Below are positions 38,728-47,179 of a stretch of 64,000 nt of DNA, piece by piece (positions within the stretch are counted from its first letter, which is position 1; the number at the start of each line of letters is the position of its first letter). The notes under the pieces are model-generated. The model saw nothing but the letters and a program-made list of their open reading frames with translations. It ran no database searches and was not told the DNA's origin. Position numbers and translations under genes: made by a program. The DNA is taken from assembly GCA_963751395.1 (NCBI GenBank), contig CAVVUC010000001.1, positions 434,001 through 498,000 on the forward strand, written 5' to 3'. This stretch comes from CAVVUC01 sp963751395. Its GTDB lineage: Bacteria; Verrucomicrobiota; Verrucomicrobiia; Chthoniobacterales; Chthoniobacteraceae.

Positions 38728-39398
38728 GGTCGGTCGATTTTTGTCCTGCCTGTCGCCGGGAGGATGGTGACGTTGTAGTAATTCCCCTTGTTGGTGCTGA
38801 TCGTGGTGGATCCTTGGTAAACACCCTCGACCAATGTGACCCTCGTCGCTTTGCTGCTGAACAGGCTTCCATTGGGGAGAAAAGCAACCGATTGGCAGTT
38901 GGTGGCATTCAATGTCTTGCCGCCGTAGCTCAGGTTCGGAAGCGGAGGATCCAGTGCCGGAGCCTTGGACGAATCGGCAAGCACAAAAGCGCTCGTGGAA
39001 CTCACAACAACCCCGGTGCGAAGCACCTCCCACTTCGACGCCTGCTTCCAGTCGGTCGTTTTCGCCACGGCTCCAGCTTCGGGCGCCGCACGCTCCATGA
39101 TCGTGAAGGAACGGTAGGCCCCCTCCGAATTTGGATCAATGTTCAACACGACGGCTGTCATGGTGTTTCTCGAACTCGAGTTCGAACGGGCCAGATTGAT
39201 CAGGTTGACCACCTGGTTGCCCGACATGGACAGGGCATTGCTCTTTCCGATACTTGAAAACGCCGGAACGAGCATCGACATCAGCATTACGATGATCGCC
39301 ATGACGACCAGCAGTTCGATCAGCGTGAACCCAAAGCAGGTTCGTCTTCGAGCATCTGGAACCGGATTGGGAGCAGAAAGGGCGGGATCATTTGGCAT
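38724..39398 (-). CDS. Verru_Chthon cassette protein D
   Basis: 224-aa pseudopilin-like protein, first gene of the cassette. The prepilin site RTCFGFTLIELLVVMAIIVM (G-F cleavage, Glu at +5) sits after an 18-residue leader. It resembles GspH/FimT-like minor pilins. Likely processed by a prepilin peptidase (none in the window). Confidence 0.85.
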   Translation of the reverse strand: MPNDPALSAPNPVPDARRRTCFGFTLIELLVVMAIIVMLMSMLVPAFSSIGKSNALSMSGNQVVNLINLARSNSSSRNTMTAVVLNIDPNSEGAYRSFTIMERAAPEAGAVAKTTDWKQASKWEVLRTGVVVSSTSAFVLADSSKAPALDPPLPNLSYGGKTLNATNCQSVAFLPNGSLFSSKATRVTLVEGVYQGSTTISTNKGNYYNVTILPATGRTKIDRP

Positions 39399-39745
39399 AG
39401 TTCAGCGGGGAATGTATTTACTATTGAAGTATCCAGTATAGCGCGAGGAGAAAAACATGTCTATTCGATGTTGCGTCTTTTTTCTTAGATTTTTCGCATG
39501 TCGAAAAACACGAGTGTGGGAGTCGATCGGCATTCGAAATGGCGAAACCGATCCCTCGCTTTTGGGCATCGTCGTCACGCCCGAAACCGCTGTGACGCCT
39601 GGCTGAAACGCCAATGGCATGAACGTCTCCGGGGCATCGCTGCCCGCTTCCTCACCTTTCCACACCGCACGTGCTTCGCAGAGTCAGGCTCTGTTTGAAA
39701 AAGCCTTCCAGCACATGCGGGCTACACCTTCGATCAGGAGTCTTT
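39399..39745. other. intergenic region without a supported gene
   Basis: About 350 bp upstream of the pseudopilin cassette. An AT-richer stretch around 39415-39490 could hold the cassette promoter on the minus strand. The 87-codon minus-strand frame at 39402-39665 has no signal, motif or ribosome-binding site that supports it. Confidence 0.5.
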
Positions 39746-40066
39746 CTAAGCTCCTTTGAACTCAGGTTTGCCGGAACTTTTGATTGTATGTTGAGCTTCG
39801 GCTTTTTTCTTTTCCGCCCATTTTGCCGTCATGAGGGCGGACAATCTCGCCCGGCCTTCGGGGGTTATTGTTCCTTTTTTCTTAGGCGCGAGTGCAACAG
39901 GGGTTTTGACTGCCTGAGTCTTTTGTTCAGAGGGAAGCGGTTTGGCTTTTGATTTTGCAGCCTTTTCTTCAACCTTCTGTTTCAGTTTCGTGAGTTTCTT
40001 CGTGTATTTTTGAATCTTGGTTTCGAGTTTTGTAAGCTTTTGCTTTAGATCTTCGATCTTGGCCAT
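39746..40066 (-). CDS. Lys-rich coiled-coil protein
   Basis: 106 aa: MAKIEDLKQKLTKLETKIQK, a regular heptad coiled coil with basic residues, then a Lys/Ala/Pro linker and TPEGRARLSALMTAKWAEKK. This C-terminal motif is shared with small putative nucleic acid-binding proteins. Likely DNA- or RNA-associated; the function is unknown. Divergent from lexA across ~250 bp. A GC hairpin (CCCCGCG-ATG-CGCGGGG, 40199-40215) lies in that gap. Confidence 0.65.
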   Translation of the reverse strand: MAKIEDLKQKLTKLETKIQKYTKKLTKLKQKVEEKAAKSKAKPLPSEQKTQAVKTPVALAPKKKGTITPEGRARLSALMTAKWAEKKKAEAQHTIKSSGKPEFKGA

Positions 40067-40287
40067 AGGGGAACATTAGATGGCCGAAATCGAAGTGAAT
40101 GCAAGGGCGAACTCATGCTTCATCCCTCTCTTTAACGGGGTAACTGGGTATCTCTGGCTGCGGCATGAAATGCACCACGCGCTGGTCCCGCAGAGATGCC
40201 CCGCGATGCGCGGGGATCCGCCAACGGCGCCAGACAGCGCCTTGCCACCACCAAATCCCGACTTGCGCGGCGTGAGGGTTTGGATAC

Positions 40288-40301
40288 TGTTCAGATGAAC
40301 A
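40288..40301. promoter_or_regulatory. LexA (SOS) operator
   Basis: TGTTC-AGAT-GAACA is a perfect palindrome of the form reported for Verrucomicrobia (TGTTC-N4-GAACA), 18 nt before the lexA start. It predicts autorepression of lexA and SOS control of the downstream polymerase genes. Confidence 0.85.
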
Positions 40302-40318
40302 TTGTTCGCAAACACACC

Positions 40319-40924
40319 ATGCTTACCGAACGCCAGCAGAAGATTCTCGATTTCGTCCGTGACCAGCAACGCACGCAGGGCGTGACGCCTTCGACGCGCG
40401 AGATCCAGGAGCATTTCGGATTCGCCAGCCAGACGGCGGTGGTTTCGCATTTGCAAGCTCTCGAACGCAAGGGCGCGCTGCAACGCCGGCCGGGAAAGGC
40501 GCGGGCGCTCGTGCTCGCCGATGCGCCCCGCGTGCCGATGCTCGACATTCCGATCTTCGGAACGATCCCCGCCGGCATGCCGGCGGATCAGCAGCAGGAA
40601 AGCGAAGGCTGTTTGTCCGTCGATCTCGACACGATCCGGTTGCCGCGCGGGGCGCGCGTGTTCGCGCTCAAGGTGCGCGGCGATTCGATGGTGAATGCGG
40701 GCATCCTCGATGGCGACGTGGTGGTGCTGGAGTTCAAGGAGGCGCGCAACGGCGACATCGTGGCGGCACTCATCGACGGCGAAACAACGCTCAAACGCTA
40801 TGTCGTGCAAAGGGGGAAGCCGTTTTTGAAGGCGGAGAATCCGCGTTACCCGAACCTGATTCCGGCGCAGGAACTTGTCATCCAGGGGGTGCTGGTTGCG
40901 CTCTTTCGGACGATGAAGAAATGA
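40319..40924 (+). CDS. lexA: LexA repressor / S24 autopeptidase
   Basis: 201-aa SOS repressor. The winged-helix domain (MLTERQQKILDFVRDQQRTQ, TPSTREIQEHFGFASQTAVV) is followed by the cleavage site Ala-Gly in GTIPAGMPAD, the catalytic Ser in GDSMVNAGI and the Lys in DGETTLKRY. The ATG at 40319 is chosen because the upstream ATG at 40295 lies inside the SOS box, and MLTERQ is the family start. RecA-stimulated self-cleavage would derepress this operon. It is followed after 10 nt by a small clamp-motif gene and the DinB-DnaE fusion. Confidence 0.95.
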   Translation: MLTERQQKILDFVRDQQRTQGVTPSTREIQEHFGFASQTAVVSHLQALERKGALQRRPGKARALVLADAPRVPMLDIPIFGTIPAGMPADQQQESEGCLSVDLDTIRLPRGARVFALKVRGDSMVNAGILDGDVVVLEFKEARNGDIVAALIDGETTLKRYVVQRGKPFLKAENPRYPNLIPAQELVIQGVLVALFRTMKK

Positions 40925-40934
40925 GGAGGCGGGA

Positions 40935-41048
40935 ATGAGGGCGTTGATTTTACTCCGGCACATTTTGGGCGAAGGGATGCGTCGGTTGCGGGCCGGCCGC
41001 GCCGGTCGCTGCCGCCAGCTTGAATTGCCGCTGCGCTTTGAAAAATGA
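40935..41048 (+). CDS. 37-aa protein with C-terminal beta-clamp-binding-type motif
   Basis: MRALILLRHILGEGMRRLRA, then a basic linker and RQLELPLRFEK. QLELPL fits the hexapeptide clamp-binding consensus QLxLxL of DNA polymerase IV and related factors. A perfect AGGAGG (40924-40929) lies 5 nt upstream, and its stop overlaps the start of the polymerase fusion in ATGA, so the two are translationally coupled. The rest is a hydrophobic/basic helix. It lies within the SOS operon behind lexA. Expression and function are inferences; it is far too short to be ImuA. Confidence 0.65.
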   Translation: MRALILLRHILGEGMRRLRAGRAGRCRQLELPLRFEK

Positions 41049-44000
41049 TCGTTCATCTCGATGCCGATGCGTTCTTTGCATCCGTCGAGCAGGCTGCCGA
41101 CGCCAAGCTGCGGGGCAGGCCGGTGGCCGTCGGCGGTGAGCGGCGCGGCATCATTGCATCGGCCAGTTACGAGGCGCGCAAGCTCGGGATTTACACCCCG
41201 ATGCCGACCGCGCGGGCGCGGAAACTTTGTCCGCGTCTCATCGTGCTGCCGGGCGATTTCGAGAAGTATGAACGGTTCTCGCGGTTCATGTTTTCGTATG
41301 CCTACGACTTCACGCCGGAGGTCGAGATCGCCTCGATCGACGAGGGCTATTTCGACCTGCACGGAAACCGGAAACGCGCACCGCGCGAAGTGGCGGAGAC
41401 GATCCGAAGGGCAATCGCGCAAAGCCTGAAGATCACCGTCTCCGAAGGCATCGGCGCGAACAAACTCGTCTCGCAGGTGGCGTCGAAGCTGAACAAACCG
41501 GCTTGTTTTCTCGAAGTGCCGGCGGGAGACGAAAAGCTGTTTCTCGCGCCGCTGCCGAACAAATGGCTGCCGGGCGTCGGGCCGAAACTCGCGGCGACTT
41601 TGAACGCGGCGGGGCTCGCGCTGATCTCGCAAATCTCCGCGATGCCCGCCGACATGCTCGCGCTGCTTGTGGGCGGTTATGCGCCGCAGTTGCGGGCTTT
41701 CGCCAACGGCATCGACGAGCGCCCGGTCATCGCCGAACCGCCCGAGGCGAAAAGTTACAGCGAACAGGAAACCTTCAGCGAAGACGTCACCGACGAAGTG
41801 TTCCTCCTCGCCACGCTTCGCAGCATGGCCGACCGGCTTGCCACAAAGGTGCGCGAGGAAGCCAGGAGCTTTCGTACCGTGACGCTGAAACTGCGCTACA
41901 ACGACATGCAGGACGTTTCGCGAGGCGTGAGTCTCGACGAGCCGAGCGACATGGAACACGACATTTACCCGCTGATGCCCGGACTGTTGCGCAAGGCATG
42001 GGAACGGCGGGTCAGCATCCGCATGGTGTCGCTCAGGCTTTCCCACATTTACGGCGGCGTCTTCCGCAGCGAACTGGCGCTCGACGAGCAAAGCCGGAAA
42101 CGGGAGAACCAGCGCAGGCTCGCCGGAGTGCTCGACCTGCTTCGCAAGGAACACTCGATCATGCGCGGGCACGATTTGTGGCTCGCAAGGCGCGGCAACA
42201 AGCCGCGCGGCGATCTGGAACAGCGGCCCGCGGCGGCGCGTTCCAACACACGCCCACGCGCCGCCGCTGACTACGTTCCGCTCAACGTCAAAAGCCATTA
42301 CAGCTTTCTCGACTCCGCGCTTTCCATTCCGGCCATCATCGAAGCCGCGCAATCCATCGGCGCGAAAGCCGTCGCGATCGCCGATCCGAACTTGCACGGA
42401 GCGGTGGAGTTTTTCACGGCGGCGAGGGAGGCGGGAATCAAACCGATCATCGGTGCGGAGGTGGTGTGCGACGGGGGGAGCCTGAATCTCTACGTCGAAA
42501 ACCAGACGGGCTACGCGAACCTTTGCCGGTTGCTCTCCGCGCCGCATGTCTCGCGCGAGTTGTTCGCGGAACATCGCGACGGCCTGATCGCCGTGGACGC
42601 CGGCCGCATCGCGCTGCCGGAGATTCGTTACCGCACGCCCGCCGACCGGCAGAAATTCGACATCATCCAAAGCATCCGCACCCTCACACGGCTCAACGAA
42701 CCGCACCCGGAGAAGCGGAGGGGCGATTTTCATTTTCCGAAACCGGCGGAAGTCGCCGCGCGATGGAGCGACGAGGCCATGCGCGCCACACATGGGATTG
42801 CGGAGCGATGCGAGTTCGCCTTCGAGTTCCACAAACTGCGGTTCCCGCGCTTTTCGCCGCAGGACGGCTCGACACCGCACGAGTTTTTGCGACGGCTCGC
42901 GTTTGAAGGGTTGCGCCGTCGTTACGGCACGCGCGCGGCGCAGCACGAGGCGCAACTTCGCGAGGAACTGGGCATCATCGCCGAAGTCGGCTACGAGGAA
43001 TACTTCCTCACGGTCCGGGACATTTTGCAGGAGTGCCGGCATCGCGGCATCGCGTGGATCACGCGCGGGAGCGCGGCGGATTCGCTGGTCTGCTACTGCC
43101 TCGGCATCAGCGGCGTCTGCCCGATCCGGTTCGAGCTGTATTTCCGGCGGTTCCTCAACCGCGAGCGCATGGCGCTCAACAAGCTGCCGGACATCGACAT
43201 TGATTTCGCGCACGACCGCAAGGACGACGTGGTGGATCTCATCTTCGAGCGCTACGGAACGCAGCACGCGGCCATCGTCGGCGGGTTCAACACCTATCGG
43301 GGTCGCAGCGCCGTCGCCGACATCGCCAAGGTGCTCGGAGTCTCCGAGCATCAAATCCGCAGACTCACCGAAAGCGTGCCGCGCACCTCCGCCGCGCATG
43401 TCGCCGAAGCGGTGGGCGAAAGCCAGGAATGCCGCGACAGTCCGTGGCACGAGGAACCGTTCAAGACCGCGCTGGAAATGGCGGCGTTCCTCGACGGCTT
43501 TCCGCGTCACCCGAAACAGCATCCTTGCGGCGTCGTGCTTTCACGCGATCCGATCGCGACGCTCACGCCGACGTTCACGAGCACGAAGGGTTATCCGACC
43601 ACGCATTTCGACATGGACGCGGTGGAAGCCGTCGGCCTTGTGAAAATGGACATCCTCGCGCAGGGCGGACTGGCGGTGATCCGGGACACGCTCGCACTGC
43701 TCCGGGAACGCGGCATCGCGCCCGATCTTGAGCAGCTCGAACCGTGGAACGACGCGGCAATCTGGAAGATGATCGCCGACGGAAACGCGCGCGGCGTGCA
43801 TCACATCGAAAGCCCGGCGATGATCTCGCTCGCACGCATGTGCAACGTGCGCGACATCGACTGTCTCGTGGCGATCGTTTCCGTCATCCGGCCCGGTGCG
43901 GCCAACGGCGCGAAGAAAGCGCAGTTTGCGCGGCGCGCGCAAGGACTGGAGCCGGTGGAGTACGCGCATCCGAGCCTCGAACCGGCGTTGCGCTCGACGT

Positions 44001-45310
44001 TCGGCGTCGTCGCCTACGAGGAGCACATCCTCCAGATCTGCGAGGCGTTCGCGGGACTTCCGGCGGGACGCGCCGACGTGCTCCGCCGCGCGCTCGTGAA
44101 GGAGAAGACCGCGACGATCGAGGAAATCGCAGGCGAGTTCGTCATCGCGGCAAGACAGCGCGGGCGCACCGAAGAAGACATCGTGCGCGTGTGGGAATTG
44201 GTTGCGGGATTTCAGGGCTACGCCTTTTGCCGTGCGCATTCCACGGCTTATGCGGTCGAGGCGTATCAGGGTGCCTATCTCAAGCGTCACCATCCCGCGG
44301 AGTTTCTTGCGTGCGTGCTCGGCAACGGCAAGGGCTTTTACTCGACACTTGCCTACACGCTCGAATGCCGGCGGCTCGGCATCGGTTTTCTCGCGCCCGA
44401 CGTGAACGCTTCGCGCTGGAATTTCGCCCCCGATGAAACGGCCGGCGGCAGGGCGATCCGCGTGCCGGTCCGCATCGTCAAAGACCTCACGCAGGCGACG
44501 ATCGAACGCCACCGGCACGAATGCGAGCGCGCGCCTTTCGCTTCGCTCCGCGATTTTTTCGTGCGCGTGTCGCCGTGCCTTGGCGAGATGCAGAACCTCA
44601 TCCGCACCGGCGCATTCGACAGCTTCGGCGATTCGCGCACCGGGCAGTTCTGGCAACTGCAGCACCTCGCGCAATGGCCGCGCGCGCAGGGCTTCCTGTT
44701 TCGCAGCGAAGAAACCTGCCCGCTCCCGGCGGTGCCGCTCACCGAGCCGGATTATTTGCAGCGGCTTCGCGACGAAACGGAGCTGCTCGGATTCACCGTG
44801 AGCGGGCATCCGCTCGACCAGTTTCCCGACGTGGCCTGGAAAACTTATTGCCCGATCAGCGACCTCGCCCGGTATCCCGGCGGGAGCGTCACCGTCTGCG
44901 GACTCATCATCGAAGATCGAATGCACAGCCAGGTCACCGGCGAGAAGATGAAGTTCATCACCATCTGCGACTACACCGGCATCATCGAGTGCGAGATTTT
45001 CGCCGAAGCCTGCCGGCTCTTTGGAATCCAAACCGTGCGCCACCCCGTCGTGGAGGTTTCCGGCAAAGTGACCCTGTTCGACAACGGGCTCGGCTATACG
45101 CTGCAAGTGGAGCGAATGGGAAAGCCGCGCTCAGTTTCTTGCTCTTGGTGCGCCCGTGAAGCGGGCGTCAACGCGGGTGGAAGTCCCGCCGGTGCAATTA
45201 GACGGTTCAGCACCGCAGACCGTGCCAACTGCGTCGCCGCGAGGCGGGGTGGGGAGCAGGCATGGAGTCGAACCGGCAGGTCGCAATGCACAGATGAACC
45301 ACATAAATGA
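41045..45310 (+). CDS. fusion of Y-family DNA polymerase (DinB) and C-family polymerase (DnaE)
   Basis: Residues ~1-395 are a Y-family polymerase: IVHLDADAFFASVEQ and ASIDEGYFDLHG carry the catalytic Asp and Asp-Glu. Residues ~410-1360 are DnaE-like: a PHP region (LNVKSHYSFLDS, AIADPNLHG) with its metal-ligand positions replaced, then polymerase motifs WITRGSAADSLVCYCLGIS, PDIDIDF and VKMDILAQGGL holding the three catalytic Asp, and a C-terminal OB fold (ITICDYTGIIECEIF). Both active sites look intact. The frame reads into a group II intron from 45148; after splicing the protein would stop at residue 1367, the unspliced frame adds 54 residues. Start ATG overlaps the upstream mini-ORF. A likely SOS-induced translesion enzyme. 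Confidence 0.9.
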   Translation: MIVHLDADAFFASVEQAADAKLRGRPVAVGGERRGIIASASYEARKLGIYTPMPTARARKLCPRLIVLPGDFEKYERFSRFMFSYAYDFTPEVEIASIDEGYFDLHGNRKRAPREVAETIRRAIAQSLKITVSEGIGANKLVSQVASKLNKPACFLEVPAGDEKLFLAPLPNKWLPGVGPKLAATLNAAGLALISQISAMPADMLALLVGGYAPQLRAFANGIDERPVIAEPPEAKSYSEQETFSEDVTDEVFLLATLRSMADRLATKVREEARSFRTVTLKLRYNDMQDVSRGVSLDEPSDMEHDIYPLMPGLLRKAWERRVSIRMVSLRLSHIYGGVFRSELALDEQSRKRENQRRLAGVLDLLRKEHSIMRGHDLWLARRGNKPRGDLEQRPAAARSNTRPRAAADYVPLNVKSHYSFLDSALSIPAIIEAAQSIGAKAVAIADPNLHGAVEFFTAAREAGIKPIIGAEVVCDGGSLNLYVENQTGYANLCRLLSAPHVSRELFAEHRDGLIAVDAGRIALPEIRYRTPADRQKFDIIQSIRTLTRLNEPHPEKRRGDFHFPKPAEVAARWSDEAMRATHGIAERCEFAFEFHKLRFPRFSPQDGSTPHEFLRRLAFEGLRRRYGTRAAQHEAQLREELGIIAEVGYEEYFLTVRDILQECRHRGIAWITRGSAADSLVCYCLGISGVCPIRFELYFRRFLNRERMALNKLPDIDIDFAHDRKDDVVDLIFERYGTQHAAIVGGFNTYRGRSAVADIAKVLGVSEHQIRRLTESVPRTSAAHVAEAVGESQECRDSPWHEEPFKTALEMAAFLDGFPRHPKQHPCGVVLSRDPIATLTPTFTSTKGYPTTHFDMDAVEAVGLVKMDILAQGGLAVIRDTLALLRERGIAPDLEQLEPWNDAAIWKMIADGNARGVHHIESPAMISLARMCNVRDIDCLVAIVSVIRPGAANGAKKAQFARRAQGLEPVEYAHPSLEPALRSTFGVVAYEEHILQICEAFAGLPAGRADVLRRALVKEKTATIEEIAGEFVIAARQRGRTEEDIVRVWELVAGFQGYAFCRAHSTAYAVEAYQGAYLKRHHPAEFLACVLGNGKGFYSTLAYTLECRRLGIGFLAPDVNASRWNFAPDETAGGRAIRVPVRIVKDLTQATIERHRHECERAPFASLRDFFVRVSPCLGEMQNLIRTGAFDSFGDSRTGQFWQLQHLAQWPRAQGFLFRSEETCPLPAVPLTEPDYLQRLRDETELLGFTVSGHPLDQFPDVAWKTYCPISDLARYPGGSVTVCGLIIEDRMHSQVTGEKMKFITICDYTGIIECEIFAEACRLFGIQTVRHPVVEVSGKVTLFDNGLGYTLQVERMGKPRSVSCSWCAREAGVNAGGSPAGAIRRFSTADRANCVAARRGGEQAWSRTGRSQCTDEPHK

Positions 45311-47086
45311 GCCTCGAAAAACACTCCCGGCAGCCGAGCCTCTCAAGAGTGGGCGAAGGCCGCAGAGTCGAGACCCAGACCAACCGTCGTGGGTTTTGAC
45401 AATGGACCGGCGGGGTCTGCGTGGGCGACATGTCGCGGAGTGACGCGCGGGTAAACGGGGAGATCTGTCATGGCGGGTAAGCAAGACTCAACTGGCGGCA
45501 CAACCCCAACAAAGGGGAAGGCCGTGCAGGCCAGGACAGAAGTCGGAGGCGTTCGTAGTAGTGATAATCCCGTGCCGGACCTCTGGTTCGGGCAACCCGC
45601 GGGGGAGCGAAGGGACGCCACTTGTTCCGCAGGAGCGAAGCGCAGGGAAGGACGTGGTGACGGCCCGCGAGGGCTACCAGCACCCGAGAAAGTCCGGCAA
45701 CTGCAAATCACCCTGTATCGGAAAGCGAAGTCCAAGCCGGAATACCGGTTCTGGAGTCTATATGGAGAAGTGCAACGCGCCAACGTGCTGGCAGCAGCTT
45801 GGCGGCGCGTGAAAGCGAATGCAGGAGCGGCGGGGGTGGATGGAGTGAGCATCGAGGAACTCGCCGCCGATGCGCAGGTGGAAGCCGCGTGGCTGAACGC
45901 GCTGCAAGAGGAGCTTCACTGCAAAACGTACCGGCCCGCGCCGGTGCGCAGGGTGAAGATTCCCAAAGCCAGTGGAGGGTTTCGTGGGTTGGGGATTCCC
46001 ACGGTGAAAGACCGCGTGGTGCAGATGGCGGTGTATCTGGTGCTGATGCCGATCTTCGAGGCGGACTTCCATCCGCGCTCCTTCGGTTTTCGGCCCGGAC
46101 GGGGCGCCCACCAGGCGGTGGAGGTAATCCGGGAGGCATTGCGCATGGGCAAGACCGAGGTGGTCGATGCCGATCTGGGGCAATACTTCGACACGATCCC
46201 GCATCGGAAGCTGATGCGGCAGGTGGCCCGGCGGGTGAGCGACGGGATGATCCTGAAACTCATCAAAGCCTGGCTGCGCGCGCCGATCGTCGAGGAAGAG
46301 CAAGGCGGAGGCCGGAGGATGAAGGCCAACCCCTGTGGCACCCCGCAGGGCGGCGTCATCTCTCCCTTGCTGGCCAACATCTACCTTCATCCGCTGGATG
46401 AGGGCGTGAATGAATGCCGGCAAAAGCCGCGGATGGTGCGGTATGCGGACGATCTGGTGATCCTCTGTCGGCCCGGAGAAGGAGAGGGGATGAAGGAGCG
46501 GCTGGCTCGGTGGCTGCAAAGCCGGGGGCTGGCCCTGAACGAAACCAAGACCCGAGTGCTCCAGAGCTGCGCGAGCGGCTTTGAGTTCCTGGGTTTCACC
46601 TTCCGCTGGCAGCAGTCGAAGAAGGGAACGCCGTATGTGCATACCGAGCCGAGCGCCGGCGCAGAGCAGGCGCTCCGGGACCGGGTGCGTGAACTCACCC
46701 GGCGTCCCACCACCTGGAGAGCGACTGGCGAGGTTGTGCGCGAGATCAACCAAGTGACCCGTGGCTGGAGCAACTACTTTGCTTTGGCCCACCACCACCG
46801 GAGCTTCGGGCAGATGAATCACTTCATCGCCCACCGGCTGCGGCAATGGTTATGGCGCAAGCACGGGAATCCCTCGGGGAAATACCAGCGCTGGCCGGAC
46901 CGCGAACTCTTCACCACGTATGGACTCTATCACCTGCCGGCGACGCTGGCGTAAGACATCGCAAACCGACAAAGGAACTCGGAAAGCCGGATGCGGGAAA
47001 ACCGCCCGTCCGGTTTGATGAGGGGCGGGAAGCAGACGGTCACTGGCCCGCGGGCCTCTCAATCCGTCGCTTCCCGCCTACTCTAC
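45148..47086 (+). mobile_element. group II intron with reverse transcriptase, inserted in the stop codon of the polymerase fusion
   Basis: The 5' end is GTGCG (45148). IBS1 CTCTTG (45142-45147) is perfectly complementary to CAAGAG at 45344-45349, a candidate EBS1. Domain V is at about 46983-47015 (AAAGCCGG...CCGGTTT, AGC triad at 46985-46987). Domain VI follows with a bulged A at 47080, and the 3' end is assigned after CTCTAC (47086). Joining 45147 to 47087 restores a TGA stop and a 13-bp hairpin, which supports both boundaries. An alternative 3' end at 47088 cannot be excluded. Confidence 0.85.
45470..46954 (+). CDS. ltrA: group II intron reverse transcriptase/maturase
   Basis: A 494-aa intron-encoded protein inside the intron. 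RT motifs: GVDGVSIEELAADAQ, ADFHPRSFGFRPGRGAHQ, VVDADLGQYFDTIPH, NPCGTPQGGVISPLLANIYL and the catalytic RYADDLVIL near residue 325. The thumb/X domain (TRGWSNYFALAHHHRSFGQM) follows. The protein ends soon after (GLYHLPATLA) with no HNH endonuclease, so retrohoming would use another route. Both splicing and mobility functions seem intact. Confidence 0.95.
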   Translation: MAGKQDSTGGTTPTKGKAVQARTEVGGVRSSDNPVPDLWFGQPAGERRDATCSAGAKRREGRGDGPRGLPAPEKVRQLQITLYRKAKSKPEYRFWSLYGEVQRANVLAAAWRRVKANAGAAGVDGVSIEELAADAQVEAAWLNALQEELHCKTYRPAPVRRVKIPKASGGFRGLGIPTVKDRVVQMAVYLVLMPIFEADFHPRSFGFRPGRGAHQAVEVIREALRMGKTEVVDADLGQYFDTIPHRKLMRQVARRVSDGMILKLIKAWLRAPIVEEEQGGGRRMKANPCGTPQGGVISPLLANIYLHPLDEGVNECRQKPRMVRYADDLVILCRPGEGEGMKERLARWLQSRGLALNETKTRVLQSCASGFEFLGFTFRWQQSKKGTPYVHTEPSAGAEQALRDRVRELTRRPTTWRATGEVVREINQVTRGWSNYFALAHHHRSFGQMNHFIAHRLRQWLWRKHGNPSGKYQRWPDRELFTTYGLYHLPATLA

Positions 47087-47150
47087 ATCTTGATCCTGCC
47101 CCTCTTTCTTGGAGCACGAGCAGGAGCAAGAATAAGATCAAGAGCAGGCG
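47087..47150 (+). repeat. 3' exon hexamer repeat and hairpin arm
   Basis: ATCTTGATCCTGCC continues a hexamer series (CTTGCT, CTTGAT) begun in the 5' exon, and then a GAGCAG/GAGCAA/GATCAA hexamer series follows. AAGATCAAGAGCA (47134-47146) pairs perfectly with the re-joined TGCTCTTG+ATCTT of the exon junction. Confidence 0.7.
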
Positions 47151-47179
47151 TTTCCTGCAATTTGATTGCGTAAATCGCA

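Noticed and set aside
39402..39665. 87-codon minus-strand ORF downstream of the coiled-coil gene
   Set aside because: No ribosome-binding site, no motif, and it includes the likely promoter of the pseudopilin cassette.
40295..40318. Earlier ATG as lexA start
   Set aside because: It lies inside the LexA operator, and MLTERQQ at 40319 is the conserved family start.
40076..43522. 1148-codon minus-strand open frame antisense to lexA and the polymerase fusion
   Set aside because: It mirrors real codon bias of the plus-strand genes (GC-rich third positions), has no domain, and overlaps strongly supported genes.
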